From Periplaneta americana (lineage: Eukaryota; Arthropoda; Insecta; Blattodea; Blattidae): a stretch of DNA of 64,000 nucleotides. Positions 35,684-48,199 of this stretch are shown here, in pieces. The stretch is taken from NCBI RefSeq assembly GCF_040183065.1, contig NC_091117.1, positions 95,754,001 through 95,818,000 on the forward strand, read 5' to 3'. Position numbers and translations under genes: made by a program. The stretch's first letter is position 1, and the number at the start of each line of letters is the position of its first letter. Below the pieces are notes generated by a model, which saw nothing but the letters and a program-made list of their open reading frames with translations, was not told the origin of the DNA and searched no databases.

Positions 35684-37315
35684 CAATAAAGAGAAGGTTG
35701 TAAACCGAGTATCTAAGAACAGTAGTACAATTTTTCTGGTGCCAGCGACTGAGGATGAAATTATATCAATTATAAGGAAATTAAAAAATAAAAAATCATC
35801 AGGCGTGGATGAAGTTACTATGTCATTAAAAATTACTATATGCACATTTTACATCCATTATCTTGGATAGTAAATCTATCATTAAGTACAAGCCACTTTT
35901 CCAGAAGTATTCAAGATAACAAAGGTAAAGCCATTGCATAAGGAAAGTCCTGAAGAATTAGTAAAAATTATAGACCATTATCTCTACTTTCCTGCTTCTC
36001 AATAATATTAGAAAAAGTTATGCATTCTAGACTTACAGCCTTCATGGAAAAGTATAATAATCTAATAGATACCCAACATGGGTTTTGCAAAGGGAAATCT
36101 ACAGGCACTGCTATAACGGAATTTCTTAAAAATGTATACCAGTCTGTGGATAAGAAAGATGTAACTATAGAACTATTTCTAGATTCATCAAAAGCTTTTG
36201 ATGTCATAGATCAAGATATTTTACTAGAAAAGCTACAAGCATTTGGAATTAGAGGGATAGCCTTAAATTGGTTCAAATCATATCTAGAAAATCGCAGGCA
36301 AGTTGTAGAAATCACTTATGTACATAAAAAGACTGGTATAATTAGTAGTAAATTATCAAGTGAAAAACATGTTAAATATGGAGTGCCGCAAGAATCTACT
36401 CTTGGACCAATATTGTTCTTAATATATATCAACGATTTAGAATTCCACTCCACTCATACAAAAGTAACTCTTTTTGCGGACGACACCAGTATTTTCATGA
36501 CAGGAGAAAATAAAAACAGTATGGTATTGAATTAAACATAAAAGACACAATGAACAAATTAGTTAAATGGTTTGAAACAAATAGGCTAGTAGTAAACAAA
36601 GAAAAAACTGTAGTAATCTCTTTTCAATTGCCTCAAAACAAAAATACAACCCAACCTAGCATCAATTACCAGGATACAACAATAGAATACGTACATGAAA
36701 CTAAATTTCTGGATGTTTGGTTAGATCAGCATTTAAATTGGCAAAAACATATAGAACTACTGGCAAAAAAACTAAGTAAAATATGTTTTGCTTCACGCTC
36801 AGTATCTAGAATATCAGGTCTGAATTCTGTTCGATCTCTCTATTATGTCTGTTTTCATTCCCTAATGATGTATGGTGTAATATTTTGGGGAAGCTCAACT
36901 AATAGTAAAATAATTTTCAAATTACAGTAGAGGGCTTTGAGAATAATCACGAAAGTAAGTAAGAGAACCAGCTGTAGGCAAGTTTTCAAAGATTTACATA
37001 TTCTACCATTTCCTTGTGTCTATATCTTAGAGATTCTTGTCTACATAAAAACAAATCTAGCTGACTTCCAGAAAAACTCTAGCATACATTCACACAACAC
37101 AAGAAACAAAAACGACCTGTCTTGTATCTCACATAAAACTTCACTGTATGAAAAAAGTTTTACATATACTTGCTTCAAATTATACAACAAATTACCCCAG
37201 CACATTAAGGAAATACCTACAATAGGAAAATTTAAAAAGGTAGTTGGTAGAAATTTACAAGAAAAATGTTATTATTCCTTAAAGAAGTATTTCAGTGAAG
37301 ACTAAATTCAGAGAC

Positions 37316-38530
37316 GGTGATTCTGTATGTTGTGCGCCATCACTTGGAGTATGAAGAATTCCATTGCTAGACTCTACAGTGACTGCAGGACGCAATAAAG
37401 GAACTATGAATTATTTCCAGTAGTTATTATTCTCAGTCATCCTGTTATACAATATAATCCTTAATTTTAGTTATTGTCTATAGTATGCATATAGTGTTAC
37501 TAATTTCTAATTGTAAGACATTAGTTTTAAGATTTTGACAAGTCAGAAACTTGTATACAAGTCTATTGACAACTAATAAATATGAATATGATATAATCCT
37601 AAATGCAGAAAAATTTTTCAGAAACAAAAGTGAAATGTTGGTAGAAAATGAGTTGACACTAAAGACTTTGACGTTTTTATTAATTAACACTTCAACACCT
37701 ACGTTCCCAACTTGTCATAATATTTTTGAAGAAGTCTCATCACTATTTTAGGAGTAAAATGTATTTATTGTTAAGAAAATTGTCTGTTACAGCAAATGCA
37801 CTACAACAATCTGCTAAATAATGTGGAAATCGAAGTGTTGGTATGAGAATTGCAGTAGAAAATTGCTCATTTTATTCCTATTGAAATGGATGTAACATAA
37901 ATAATAAAGTGTTATCTCTACTGAATCATTTCACTATGACAATACTGTTTAGTAATCCATGTCTCCTGTATTCAATAAATCACAACATATATGATATTGC
38001 CTTTAATAACCTTCGTTCTAGCATTACTGCTTACATTTCTTGGCAAGCAAGGAGTAAATATAGTCGCCGCAGCCTAGAATGCGGTACTCTCCAATATACA
38101 CTGACTCTGCCCCCATCTAAACACGCACGCCCTCAACGTAACTTAACTTCCAATCATCCACCTTAACAAGACACCTCTCATAATAAACCATCATGACTCC
38201 AATTCACAAATTAATTACATCTCTAACGAAGCAACCAAGAATGAAAATGAAAGAAGATTAACAATTACCGGGAAAAGAAACTCTATCCGCCCATTTTCAC
38301 TGTCGATGGAATACAAGACAGAGAAAATAGGGTCAGTAAAACAACACTTACCGGGAATACGATTTTTCCATTGTCTGGAGTACCGAATAATTAGCACATT
38401 TTGACTAGAGCAATGATTTTGGCAGTTTTATAATCTATACTCATAAGTGATTTTCATGTCAACAAAAATATGAAGATAAATTAACCTATCATTTTGAAGA
38501 CTATGCTCATCAAATAAAATTAGAGGCAAC
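37316..38530. other. No recognised gene
   Basis: Probable LINE 3' untranslated region up to about 37440, then AT-rich DNA with chance frames only. Confidence 0.4.
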
Positions 38531-38539
38531 ATTTGTAAA

Positions 38540-39537
38540 TGCAGTAATGGAAATACTGTACCAGGTTTCCCAGAAGAATGTTGCTCTGGCACAAACTTCT
38601 CTTGATGAGCATTTTTGCAAAACTGGATTATATTATATTTTTAAGCTTGCAAATCAATATTTGGTTGAGAATAACAGGAACAATAATAATCGTAAGTATG
38701 GTATATAAAATTTTGTCAGGTTTTGTGGGTTTGCTTCCAAATCATGCATACTATTATTTTTACAGAGTGAAGTTAGATAAGAGGTACAAACATTTCACAG
38801 TCCGAAAAACTAGCAGTATCACAGCTGTGTATAGTTGGCTCTGGGCGAACTGACGGGAAAGAAAGCATAATGTTAAATGTACTCACTTCTTTCAAAAGAT
38901 GCTGGAACTGAGACCTTGTGATTCTGTTCAATCGATTCATAACAATGAAATAAACCTGCGTCTGATTTTATTTTCTACGAGACCTGGTTTACTCTAAGAA
39001 GAGTAGCCAGTTCTCAGAGCAATAGGTATTGGCCACGGAAAAAGTTAGACTAATGCACTAAATTTCACTTCATGGCATAAAAGTTGGCATGCAGTGTGCT
39101 ATTCGTGCAAGTCGAATTATAGGGCCAATCCTTCCTTTAGAAACAATTAACTCTCATAGATACATTATCAGAATATTGCAGTCTTTTTTTGGGGAGCTAA
39201 CAGACGAAGAGAAAATAAATTCGTGGTTTCAACAAGATTCCATGATGGTTCCTATGACGAGTGAATCTAAAGCTGTTTTATTTGAAGTTTTTCAAGATGT
39301 AATAATTATAGATAATGTGTGGTCAGCCTGCTCCCCCGACCTCAAACCTTGTAATTTTTATCTCTGAAAAAAGTTAAAATATGAAATGTGTAAGTGAAAC
39401 CCACACACCAAGGAAGAATTAAAAGCTGATGAGATTTCATTAATTTCTGAAGAACTGCACTGAGCCAATGGAAACCTTATTGACAGATGTCTGTAGTATA
39501 CACAAGCTGAGAGACAACACTTCCAGTATCATCTGTA
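38540..39537 (+). pseudogene. Decayed mariner-like transposase
   Basis: The recognisable part is the C-terminal half: RIIGPILPLETINSHRYIIR (39112), FFGELTDEEKINSWFQQDS (39190-39245) with the second catalytic Asp, and SACSPDLKPCNFYL (39325) with the third. Then NPHTKEELKADEIS and AERQHFQYHL follow near 39400 and 39510. The segment between the last two motifs is diverged, and stops follow NFYL. Upstream sequence to 38540 is only weakly similar. Confidence 0.75.
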
Positions 39538-39952
39538 AAAAGAGAGCACGTTGAACAATACCGGTATATATACTTCCTTCCCTGTCAGCTTGCCCACAAC
39601 CAGCTACTCACGGCAAACAGCTTGGCCACAGTGGGCTTAACCACTGGTCAGCAGGCTGCAAATTCGTACCACTTATCTAAATTCACTCCCTATAATTTAG
39701 TATTGATAGTGTTATTATTCTTTTTCATAGGCATCATTCTAATATATTTTTTCCTCCCCCAGCATATCAAACATGACACAACTTGTTAATTTGTTAGATT
39801 GTTTTGATTAATATCCTTGTAGTGTTAAAGAAATGATAAAATAAACATTTGTATACTGTTTAACACATAAAATGACCAAATAAATTATAAAAAATCATTT
39901 TCTTTATGTGCTTCATTTGTCATCTGCAAACCTATAGCTAGGGACCTGAATT

Positions 39953-40086
39953 TTTAGCATCTATTTTCATCAAAATTAGCATCTATTTTTCTCAAAATTA
40001 GCATTTATTTTTCTGAAATTAGCACCTACTCTTTTCCAAATTAGCATCCAATTTTTTTTTTCAAATTAGCATCTATTTTTTTCTAA
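39953..40086. repeat. Degenerate tandem repeat, period about 25
   Basis: About five or six copies of a unit close to AATTAGCATCTATTTTTCTC, with length changes in the T-run. It lies at the tail of a hAT-like remnant and may be part of its terminal region. Confidence 0.75.
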
Positions 40087-40109
40087 AGGAAACTTTGTGC
40101 ATCCTACCT

Positions 40110-40500
40110 TTCAATATCAAAAGGTAACATTGTGAACATTTAAGCATTTTCCTCTTTCAAATTACATCTGAATGTCTGAAACAACAGCACCATACTGTGA
40201 CAAAACACGTTCACTGTCAACATTGTTTGTTGGTATCCACAGTACTTGCAAACAACATTCTGAAAATGCTTTATTCTCCAAAGCGGGAATTGCAGAATTT
40301 ACAAAAAAACTGTCTAAGCATCTAAAGCATAGAGTCCATGAATGGAATATTGTTGGTCTCTTTCATGGGCAGTTATAGTTGTTCGCCCCATTTCATGAAG
40401 GAGTAAGTGTCTCACAAATTCAACCAACTCTGCCAATGAAACTAGGACTACTATCCAACTCTGCTGTTATCTCAAAAGCAAATGGCCGAGTAAACCGATG
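40110..40500 (-). pseudogene. hAT transposase C-terminal (dimerisation) remnant
   Basis: On the minus strand the frame contains LWIPTNNVDSERVLSQYGAV followed by VSDIQM. This matches the hAT C-terminal dimerisation motif, where a ...N..SER.FS.....S.. pattern is typical. Upstream catalytic sequence is not recognisable and stops surround the segment. Confidence 0.6.
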
Positions 40501-41739
40501 TGATGAATTTTAGCCAAACCCATACTGAATACAGAACTTGATCGATATTAGGATATGTATATCAATCATCTGACCTTCATTTTCAGTACAGTATATGAAA
40601 TTTATCGAATCGAGTAGACAATAATTGATGGAGAGATAATTAATCGATCAACATGTTTTGAGTATTTAAAAAGTGCCTTGTTTTTGCGGACATGCAATTA
40701 AATTTGCCCAATTTTTAAACAATTTTTTTAGTATTTTTCGGAGGAACCTGAAAACAATTACTACAGTCACAAATTGATAATGAATCCATTTTTAGATAGT
40801 TGAATTCAACTGGCTGAAATTATAATAAATATGAAGGAAAAGTCATTGAAATATTTACTGATAGAATGTTGAAACTATACTTTTTCCCCAGAGCATAGAC
40901 CGTTTTTGATCAGAATAATGCAAAAATACCCCGACCTTGCAAAAGAGGCTTTTCAATTTGTTATACCACTTGCAGCACCGTATTTATGCGAAATAAGTTT
41001 GTCAAAACAAAAGTGAGAAATCGTCCTGAACTTGAAAATAACACTGTGTGTGTGCCCGTGTCCATGCGTGTGTGTGTCGAATACAGAGCCCAAATTTGAG
41101 AAGCTACTTTCTGAAAAATAAGTGCATTTATTGCACACTTTGGAAACCACTGCCCTAGAGAATAGTTTTTAATATTGTATCCAGTAAATAGATTACCCAT
41201 TCCCTGCCTTCCATGATGATGAGACCAATACATGTCAGATGTTTATGATTTTATGACGCAGTGCAAACACCCAGAAATGTCGTACCGCATTGAACACTGT
41301 GAAGGTCTTAAATCATACATCCTTTTCCTTAGTTTCTGAAATATATCTGGTAGGAATTGTCTGAGTTTCACTTGTTATAGAGCCTCCTAATACTAGTAGT
41401 TGATTTCAGTGATTTATAAGCAACATTACAACATTATAAACTAATCTTATTTAGATATTTACATTTCATGATACGTACCATGAAGGCATTTCTGGTTCCA
41501 CTGTTCTCCCACATAATGATGACAAACAAAAATTAATTCCTTCAAGTTATTTTCTTGATTGTTGTTAAAGGCACACTTTCTGCTGGAGATGAATGGCACT
41601 GCGTTTTTGTATTGTTATTTAGCATTCGTGGCTTATTGTATGATGTGTGTCCATTGGCTACCACTTGATTGTTAGGATATAAAGCCGATGACGAATCTCT
41701 TGACTTTTTAGAGACCGTCTTACTCGGCAATGAACTATA
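40501..41739. other. 3' flank of the cyclase gene; no separate gene seen
   Basis: This lies downstream (minus strand) of the cyclase stop codon and may include its 3' untranslated region. AATAAA appears on the minus strand near 41115. A CACACTTTGGAAACCACTG terminus at 41136-41154 resembles a hAT end without a visible partner. Confidence 0.35.
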
Positions 41740-41880
41740 TCATATGAAGTATTCTTCTCTAAGTCGCCTTATGTACATAGGCTGGTCGTCATCATATAGT
41801 GTGGGTACTTCAAATTCTGTAGATCTGGTAATTCCTCCTTCTTTGCATGTCAGCCAGTAGGTATCCATTAACCCTTTTCC
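41740..41880 (-). CDS. Guanylyl cyclase, terminal exon
   Basis: The acceptor TTCCAG lies at 41881-41886, and the exon opens in phase 0 after the AAG|GT donor at 45917. It encodes GKGLMDTYWLTCKEGG, where GKG...TYWL is the conserved end of the guanylyl cyclase domain. A 30-residue acidic then basic tail follows, ending DDQPMYIRRLREEYFI, with stop TGA at 41740-41742. The tail is specific to this cyclase subgroup. It contains 46 codons plus stop. Confidence 0.95.
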   Translation of the reverse strand, partial: GKGLMDTYWLTCKEGGITRSTEFEVPTLYDDDQPMYIRRLREEYFI

Positions 41881-42246
41881 CTGGAACATATTGCTTGTTT
41901 TAATAAAGTTAATAAGAACGGAATCTGTTTTTGTTTAATTAATTAATCTATATCTATAATTTTGTACTGTTCATGGGCATTGTCTTGGAAAGAATTTCAT
42001 TATATACCGGTACTGTATAATTTCGATTTTTTTCACTAACACCTTTTACCCAGTGATAGTTGCGTGTGTGAATTGTGTGGCCAGAGATTGACAGATATCA
42101 CATAACAGTGTGTCATAACAGACTAAGAACAGTGAGTGAATATAGTAGAAACTAAACCTCAATGCCCATTTGGACGATCATTTCTTATTATTTTAATACA
42201 TTAAATTAAATATTTCATTTCATTCTTAAATATGACTCGTTTTTCC

Positions 42247-42343
42247 AATAATGATAATAATAATAATAATGATAATAATAATAATAGTAGTAGTAGTAGT
42301 AGTAGTAGTAGTAATAGTAATAATAATAATGATGATAATGATG

Positions 42344-42414
<71 letters not shown>

Positions 42415-42437
42415 TATAATAATAATAATAATAATAT
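42247..42437. repeat. (AAT/AGT/GAT)n compound microsatellite
   Basis: Runs of AAT interrupted by AGT and GAT units over about 190 bases, in the last cyclase intron. The two overlapping 69- and 99-codon frames here (poly-Asn, poly-Ile) are translations of the repeat. Confidence 0.97.
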
Positions 42438-42719
42438 TTAGAAATAATTTTTTAAATCATAATCATAGGGATATTTTGATGTCGAAATGGATATTCTTGG
42501 AAGAAACTAATATCAATTGTAATACTTTTTGGCATATGAATAGGAAGTAAATTGTTACCGGTATCGAATTTCAACATTCTTTATAAGTTTATTGAAATGT
42601 GTTTGTCTTCCAAGTAATATGTTATTTTACAACAATTGGTGATTAAGATGGATAAAGACAATGTTAAACTTTTCACATTAGAGAAATTGATGATGTAGTA
42701 CTGGTAGTTGATGGCAGAT

Positions 42720-44013
42720 CTATACATTGTGGGTCCCTATCACCAAAGCATGGCGCATCCTCAGGTTAGAGGACACGGCCTCCAGATATGGAGGGTAGCT
42801 GCTTATACCGGTATATTGAATAAACAGTCACACATAACCGATAAGGGGTAGTCCTCCAGCTTGGGGTTTGGGCGATGGTCTAACAACGCATCACCGTAAA
42901 AAACAGCTTGTTAAGAAACCCCACCATAAATCTCGGAATGGGACTGATTCAATGGTATGACCACAGCAATTAATTAAAATATATCTCATTGAAATGTACA
43001 GCAGAATTTGTATAGGCCAGTTTCTGTCTGATACTTTTCCAATTCACTGCGGGCTAAAGCAAGGAGATGCACTATCACCTTTACTTTTTAACTTTGCTCT
43101 AGAATATGCCACTAGGAAAGCCCAGGATAACAGAGAGGATTTGGAATTGAATGGGTAACATCAACTGCTTGTTTATGCAGAGAATGTGAATATGTTACGA
43201 GAAAATTCACAAACGATTAGGGAAAACTGAAATTTTACTTGAAGCAAGTAAAGAAATAGGTTTGGAAGTAAATCCCGAAAAGACAAAGTGTATGATTATG
43301 CCTCGCGACCAGAACATAGTACGAAATGCAAATATGAAAATTGGAAATTTAATGTTTGAAAATGTAGAAAAATTCAAATATCTTGGACCAACAGTAAGAA
43401 AATAAATAAATGACACTCGAAAGGAAATTCAACACATAATAAATATGGGAAATGCCTGTTATTACTCGGTTGAGAAGCTTTTGTCATCTAGTCTGCTGTC
43501 AAAAAATCTGAAAGTTAGAATTTATAAAACAATTATATTACCGGTTGTTCTGTATGGTTGTGAAACTTGGACACTCACTTTGAGAGAGGAACAGAGGCTA
43601 AGGGTATTTGAGAATAAGGTACCGGTACTTTGGAAAATATTTGGGACTAAGAGGGATGAAGTTACAGGAGAATGAAAAAAGTTACACAACGTAGAGCTGC
43701 ACGCATAATATTCTTCACGTGACATAATTAGAAACATTAAAACCAGACTTTTGAGATGGGCAGGGCATGTAGCACGTATGGGTGGATCCAGAAATGCATA
43801 TAGATGTTAGTTAGGAGACCGGAGGGAAAAAGACCTTTGGGCAGGCCGAAACGTAGATCAGAGGATAAATTAAAATGGATTTGAGGGAAGTAGGATATGG
43901 TGGTAGAGACTGGATTAATCTTGCTCAGAGTAGGAAATGATGACGGGTTTATGTAAGAGCAGCATTGAACTTTCGGGTTGTCTAAAAACAATTTGTAAGT
44001 AAAGTAAGTAAAA
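42720..44013 (+). mobile_element. Internally deleted LINE copy with 11-bp TSD
   Basis: The 5' untranslated region (GGGTCCCTATCACCAAAGCA onward) runs to about 42975. It is then joined directly to the middle of the RT domain ([20 protein letters not shown]). It continues to the C-terminus and ends in GTAAGTAAAGTAAGTAAA. The exact duplication TGATGGCAGAT lies at 42709-42719 and 44014-44024. Stops and frameshifts are frequent. It supplies the family's 5' end, missing from 16781-19092. It sits in the last cyclase intron, in the opposite orientation to the gene. Confidence 0.92.
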
Positions 44014-44399
44014 TGATGGCAGATGCATCTTTTGATTTCTTCTTACTTTCTTTATAAGGTTGCCATATGTCGCGAATTTCGCGGACAGTCCGTGATAATA
44101 TAGTCTAAGAAGAAAGTCCGGGCCGAAAAAACGGAAGTCCGCGATTTTTAATGCAGTCGGACACAAATCTGGAAAACTGCAATCATTTGTGATAGTGTCA
44201 AAATGACACTCAAGTGGATGCAAAATAATACATCTTGAGAACTGAATGAGAGCTTTTTCTTTGAGCAGGCGATCAAATTTAAATCTTTTCTAAACAAAGA
44301 GGAAAGTTGTCAAGATATACTTCCACACAAAATCTGGATATCGTAATTTTTTTAACACAGCAGCTATGTTTCTGTGGAGTAGTATTCAGTATAGCTGAA

Positions 44400-44962
44400 A
44401 ATTGTAGAATTTGAGTGTCTGGTCTCAATTGACAAAACTCCAGTCCATGGAGTGAAAACACACTGGAAGCCCTTGTCCCAAGAAATCATGGCTGGGACTA
44501 TTCGTTCAGACGCAAGTGGCGACTGTATTCTGTGATCAGGAGGGAATCTTCTGTTCGATTGGCTGCCCCGCATTAAGACCATCAACATTGATTGCTATTG
44601 CAATTCACTTACCAGCTCTGCCAATGCATTCAGCAATGCCACCATGGAAAATGGGGGTACGGTGTTCTTCTACAACACGACAATGCAAGGCCACATGGCA
44701 GTCACCAGACCATTGCCACTCGGGTGCTCTAGAGTACACCATGCTGTCTCATCCTTCATACTCGCCAGATATGGCCCCTAGCAACTACGCTCTATATTCT
44801 ACACAATGAAAAGAGGTCATGCGGGGTAAGAAGTTTACCTCCAATGACAAGCTTCAAGCAGTTGTCCAGCAGTGGCGCCAGATATCCCAAAGAATGGTTT
44901 GCTGCACAAATACAGAAACTGCCAAAACGATGGCAAAGGGGCATAGACATTGGCAGGGAATA
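44400..44962 (+). pseudogene. Decayed mariner (DD34D-type) transposase
   Basis: Fragments in order: KLQSMEWKHTGSPCPKKS (44440), VATVFCDQEGIFCSIGCPA (44515), LQHDNARPHGS (44670, second catalytic Asp), SHPSYSPDMAPSNYALYS (44755, third Asp). FAAQIQKLPKRWQRGIDIG lies near 44900. The order and motifs match the C-terminal two thirds of Mos1-like mariners. Frameshifts separate the blocks and the N-terminus is missing. It lies in the last cyclase intron. Confidence 0.85.
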
Positions 44963-45348
44963 CTTGTATAATAATCTGTATTTATTTTGTTTCAATAAAT
45001 GATTAATGTGAAGAAAAAACATTTAGTGTAAATAATTTTTGAATGATCCAAATATTTCTTGCAGAACACCCTTAGATGCCTACATAATAAGATGTGTGGG
45101 CCTATAAACCTCTACAAAATGCTGTAGTCATATACAAAAATAGCTACCAGTAGTAACCAAACTAAACATTTACATTTTTTTCTCATTTTTTCTCTTCCTT
45201 GCCTCTAGTGTTTCTCACTATCTCCCTCCTACTGTTACCATTTCCCTAGTCTCTTTTCTTTCAGACTTCTTATTTTTAGCATTTGGGGTGATTAAATGTC
45301 TGTAGCCCTACCTTGTTTAGTGTGTTATGGCAGTGGTTCTTGAGCATA

Positions 45349-45901
45349 TACAGGGTGAAAGTGAAATAACCCTGCAGATTTTCAGAGTGAATAGCTCATA
45401 TTGTATGTAACAAAAATGTCTCATACCCTATTGGTGGAAAGTTCATAGTTTTCTCAGAAAAAATGTATTCCCAAATGTTTAACGCCCTCTTATTCGGTGA
45501 GTAGAATTGTGATTTTTGTCCATAACGATAAAAAGTATAATAAAGAATCATTTATCACTCTGGCATTTTTCCATAATGTGGACGATTTTCGTGTAATTTT
45601 TAATTTAAAAACCAATTTCAAGCCAATGAACGATGCGAATAGATTGCAGCGTTACAGTCAGAGAGGGAGGTGGAAGGTATTGCACCTAGGGAGACAGAAC
45701 TGAGTTCGTTGACCTCTTATATTTGTATTACGAGAGAAAGAGCAGTATATTACCGGTGATGTGCCAGACTGCTGAAACTTCCAACTTAATTTTCTAATTA
45801 ACCGTGCATTTAATTACAAAATGTAATATACGTTTTCTATTCACTTAAGTGTACCCTATCGTCCCTTTCAATCTGCAGGATTATTTCACTTCCACCCTGT
45901 A
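45349..45901. mobile_element. Inverted-repeat element next to a cyclase splice donor
   Basis: The left end TACAGGGTGAAAGTGAAATA and the inverted right end TACAGGGTGGAAGTGAAATA match over about 32 bases with two or three differences. It is about 553 bp, with no transposase seen. The right end lies 14 bases inside the intron from the donor of the exon at 45917-46008. No firm target-site duplication was read. Confidence 0.7.
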
Positions 45902-45916
45902 TGTAATATTGTATAC

Positions 45917-46008
45917 CTTGACATCGACAAGACCTCTATGTTCAGTCCGGAATCCGCCAACTGCATCCAGAGCATGTTTCACTTCTGCGCTTATGTGAAT
46001 CCTCAAGG
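45917..46008 (-). CDS. Guanylyl cyclase, penultimate exon
   Basis: The acceptor CGTGCAG lies at 46009-46015 and the donor AAG|GTATAC at 45916. It has 92 bases: two complete the Ala split from the previous exon, then 30 codons (LRIHISAEVKHALDAVGG... to GLVDVK). This is the conserved segment after [10 protein letters not shown] and before GKG in guanylyl cyclases. Confidence 0.95.
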
Positions 46009-46205
46009 CTGCACGCATAGGCAGGCAAGTGGCAACACAAACACTGTGATGCATATAACAAGTCAAAACACTGCAACATGTCTTTTAAGACTCTGCTCCC
46101 AATCACTTATTTCCTTTCAATACATAGGTATGCGAAGTATAAACATTTGTAAGAATTTTTGACTACATAAAAATGAAATGCTAATTACGGTATACAGTAC
46201 CGGTA

Positions 46206-47078
46206 CCGTAAAATGGGGTGAATAGGAATGAATTTTTACTATTTTTTATTTCTTAGTGTCAAAGAGTAAATAGTATATCGGTAATAAGAGTATTTATGTT
46301 TTCATTTGTAACAAGTGAACTAATAAATCTGTGGCCGGGAGGAAAAAGGTCTTAAGTCAATTTTTTGTGAAAATGAGATTTTTATATATTTTGAAAGTGG
46401 AAACAATTCTCTACAATCTGATAAAACGGTTAAAGTCAAATAAGACTCCTGACTGGATTTATAGAGTGTTACCAAAATGTCCTAAGTACTTTTTGAATCG
46501 AGCATACACAGAATAAAGGACTTAAGAATAATTAATATATTATTCCTTATAAACCATCACATGTTTACTTTCTATGCTTCCCTATTAAAAAGGTCGAACT
46601 TGTATTTTAGCCATTTTATCACATACTGATGCCCTTTCCTTTCAAAACTTTAAGCACCAGGGTAAACAGTCCTATAATTGTTTAAGACTCATTTTGCATT
46701 CCTAATAATTAACGTTTCTCATTTATTTTTTACATGAAAAAGGTCTTATGTTTACACAGTCTCTTCTACTCAGTTTGGGTTCTAGTCTTAAAAGGGCTTA
46801 AGTGCGGCTATTTTTGGAAATAATCAAGAAAATTATTAAATGAGCAACATTACCTATTTTAGAAGAAATATAAACAAATAATATCCAGGAAAAAACTCTT
46901 AATTAAAAAAACTCTATAACTGACACCAATTTCAATCTTTCTACTGCTCTTCTGAAAAGTATAAAATTTTTACTTAAGACCTTCTTCCTCCCGGCCACAG
47001 AAATACTCTTATTATTATATATTCACACTAAGAAATAAAAACTAGTAGAAATTCATTACTATTCACCCTGTTTTACGG
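46206..47078. mobile_element. Long-TIR element with TA duplication (873 bp)
   Basis: The ends begin CCGTAAAATGGGGTGAATAG (left) and, inverted, CCGTAAAACAGGGTGAATAG. They sit next to TA on both sides (46204-46205, 47079-47080). The inverted similarity extends over roughly 120-150 bases and includes a second block, CTGTGGCCGGGAGGAA. The interior has no clear transposase. This suits a non-autonomous Tc1/mariner-like or foldback element in a cyclase intron. Confidence 0.8.
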
Positions 47079-48199
47079 TATATGAAGAAGATATTTTATT
47101 GAATTTTCCAAAAATATGTTTGAATGTGTGGTCAGAGGTCATTATACAATAACAAATAGACAAGTTTGACGTAACAAAATATGGAGACTTGATAAAAACT
47201 TACGTAAAAGTTAGATAGGGATTATGGACTTAGATCCAAAGTATTTCATGTTCAAAATATCACCATCAAACATATAGCAAAACATTGCATAGAAATTTAT
47301 TAATGCAATATCTCTGAATTTGGTTTCAAAACCAGTGATTTATATGAAGATGACTACCATAACTACATTAACGAGAGACTGCAATTTGTTTACCTTGCGA
47401 GTTTTTTTTTGCATAATAATTTTAATCGAATGCGCATGTAACAGAAATAAGCTTGAAATGAACAATTAAGACAGTGAACGGAATATAGAATAGCCACTAA
47501 TAACTTATTAAGCATTCCTGAGACTAGCTATTAATTTAATGTAAGTACATTTTTACTCTAATCTCGTGTTTAAGGAAAATTGAAGATCACATATCCTTCA
47601 AACATCTTGAAATCTATAGTTCCTTTTGGAGGGAGATGGAGAGAAGACTTTCATAGTAATTAGATTGTAACAAAAAATTTAACTTTTACAACCATGATGA
47701 AGATATTAAATTTCATTTCAGGGTTGAAGAATCAATATTTTGTTTCACAATATATTCTTCATAAATAAACTTTATTGTTCTATTCTGCTTGCAAATCCAA
47801 AATTTGAAAGGAAATAGTCACTCCTATTCCACACATGTTTATTTCGATCTATATTATTTGAATGTAAGAGTAATCAAATTTGTAAAATAGTACGAAATCA
47901 GGATTAAATCGAAATAATGATAAAATATTTGAAGATTTAATTAAAATAATTTTGAATATTAATGAACTTTGGGATTTGTCAAAATACATGTAGCAGTAGA
48001 TACATTTTTATATATTATAAAACAGAAATAATAAAAAAACAATTTAACATTAAATATTTGTCTATTGAGAAGTAAGAATACAGGAGAAGAGCTGATATAT
48101 TTTAAAATTTAATATGTGAACAAAACTAATGTTTTCTGAAGATATAATTTTAACTTTTGTATGCTAATCAAGCGTATTAATAATGCTAGTATGGTATAC
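47079..48199. other. Cyclase intron, no feature seen
   Basis: Very AT-rich intronic DNA without open frames or repeats that I could identify. Confidence 0.5.

Larger units (their letters stand above)
32397..37305 (+). pseudogene. LINE ORF2 (endonuclease plus reverse transcriptase), CR1/Jockey-like, interrupted
   Basis: The APE endonuclease starts with FHQNVQSLQNKKLNIEIMLA and ILCITEHWLE (32430-32530). It continues with IIIGDLNIDFLNG (32840) and NGFSDHFAQ (33040). After two insertions the RT resumes: LKNKKSSGVDEV (35780), GFCKGKSTGTAITEFLKNVY (36080), SKAFDVIDQDILLEKLQAFG (36190), YGVPQESTLGPILFLIYIND (36380) and active site FADDTSIF (36475). The C-terminus has HSHNTRNKNDLS and LYNKLPQHIKEIP. 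Stops at 36533 and 36928 and frameshifts elsewhere show it is dead. Homology ends near 37315, probably with a short 3' untranslated region. Confidence 0.88.

Noticed and set aside
41136-41154. hAT right terminus (GGAAACCACTG)
   Set aside because: No partner terminus or octamer duplication found, so no element is called.
42232-42550. Poly-Asn/Ser and poly-Ile frames
   Set aside because: Translations of the trinucleotide microsatellite in a cyclase intron.
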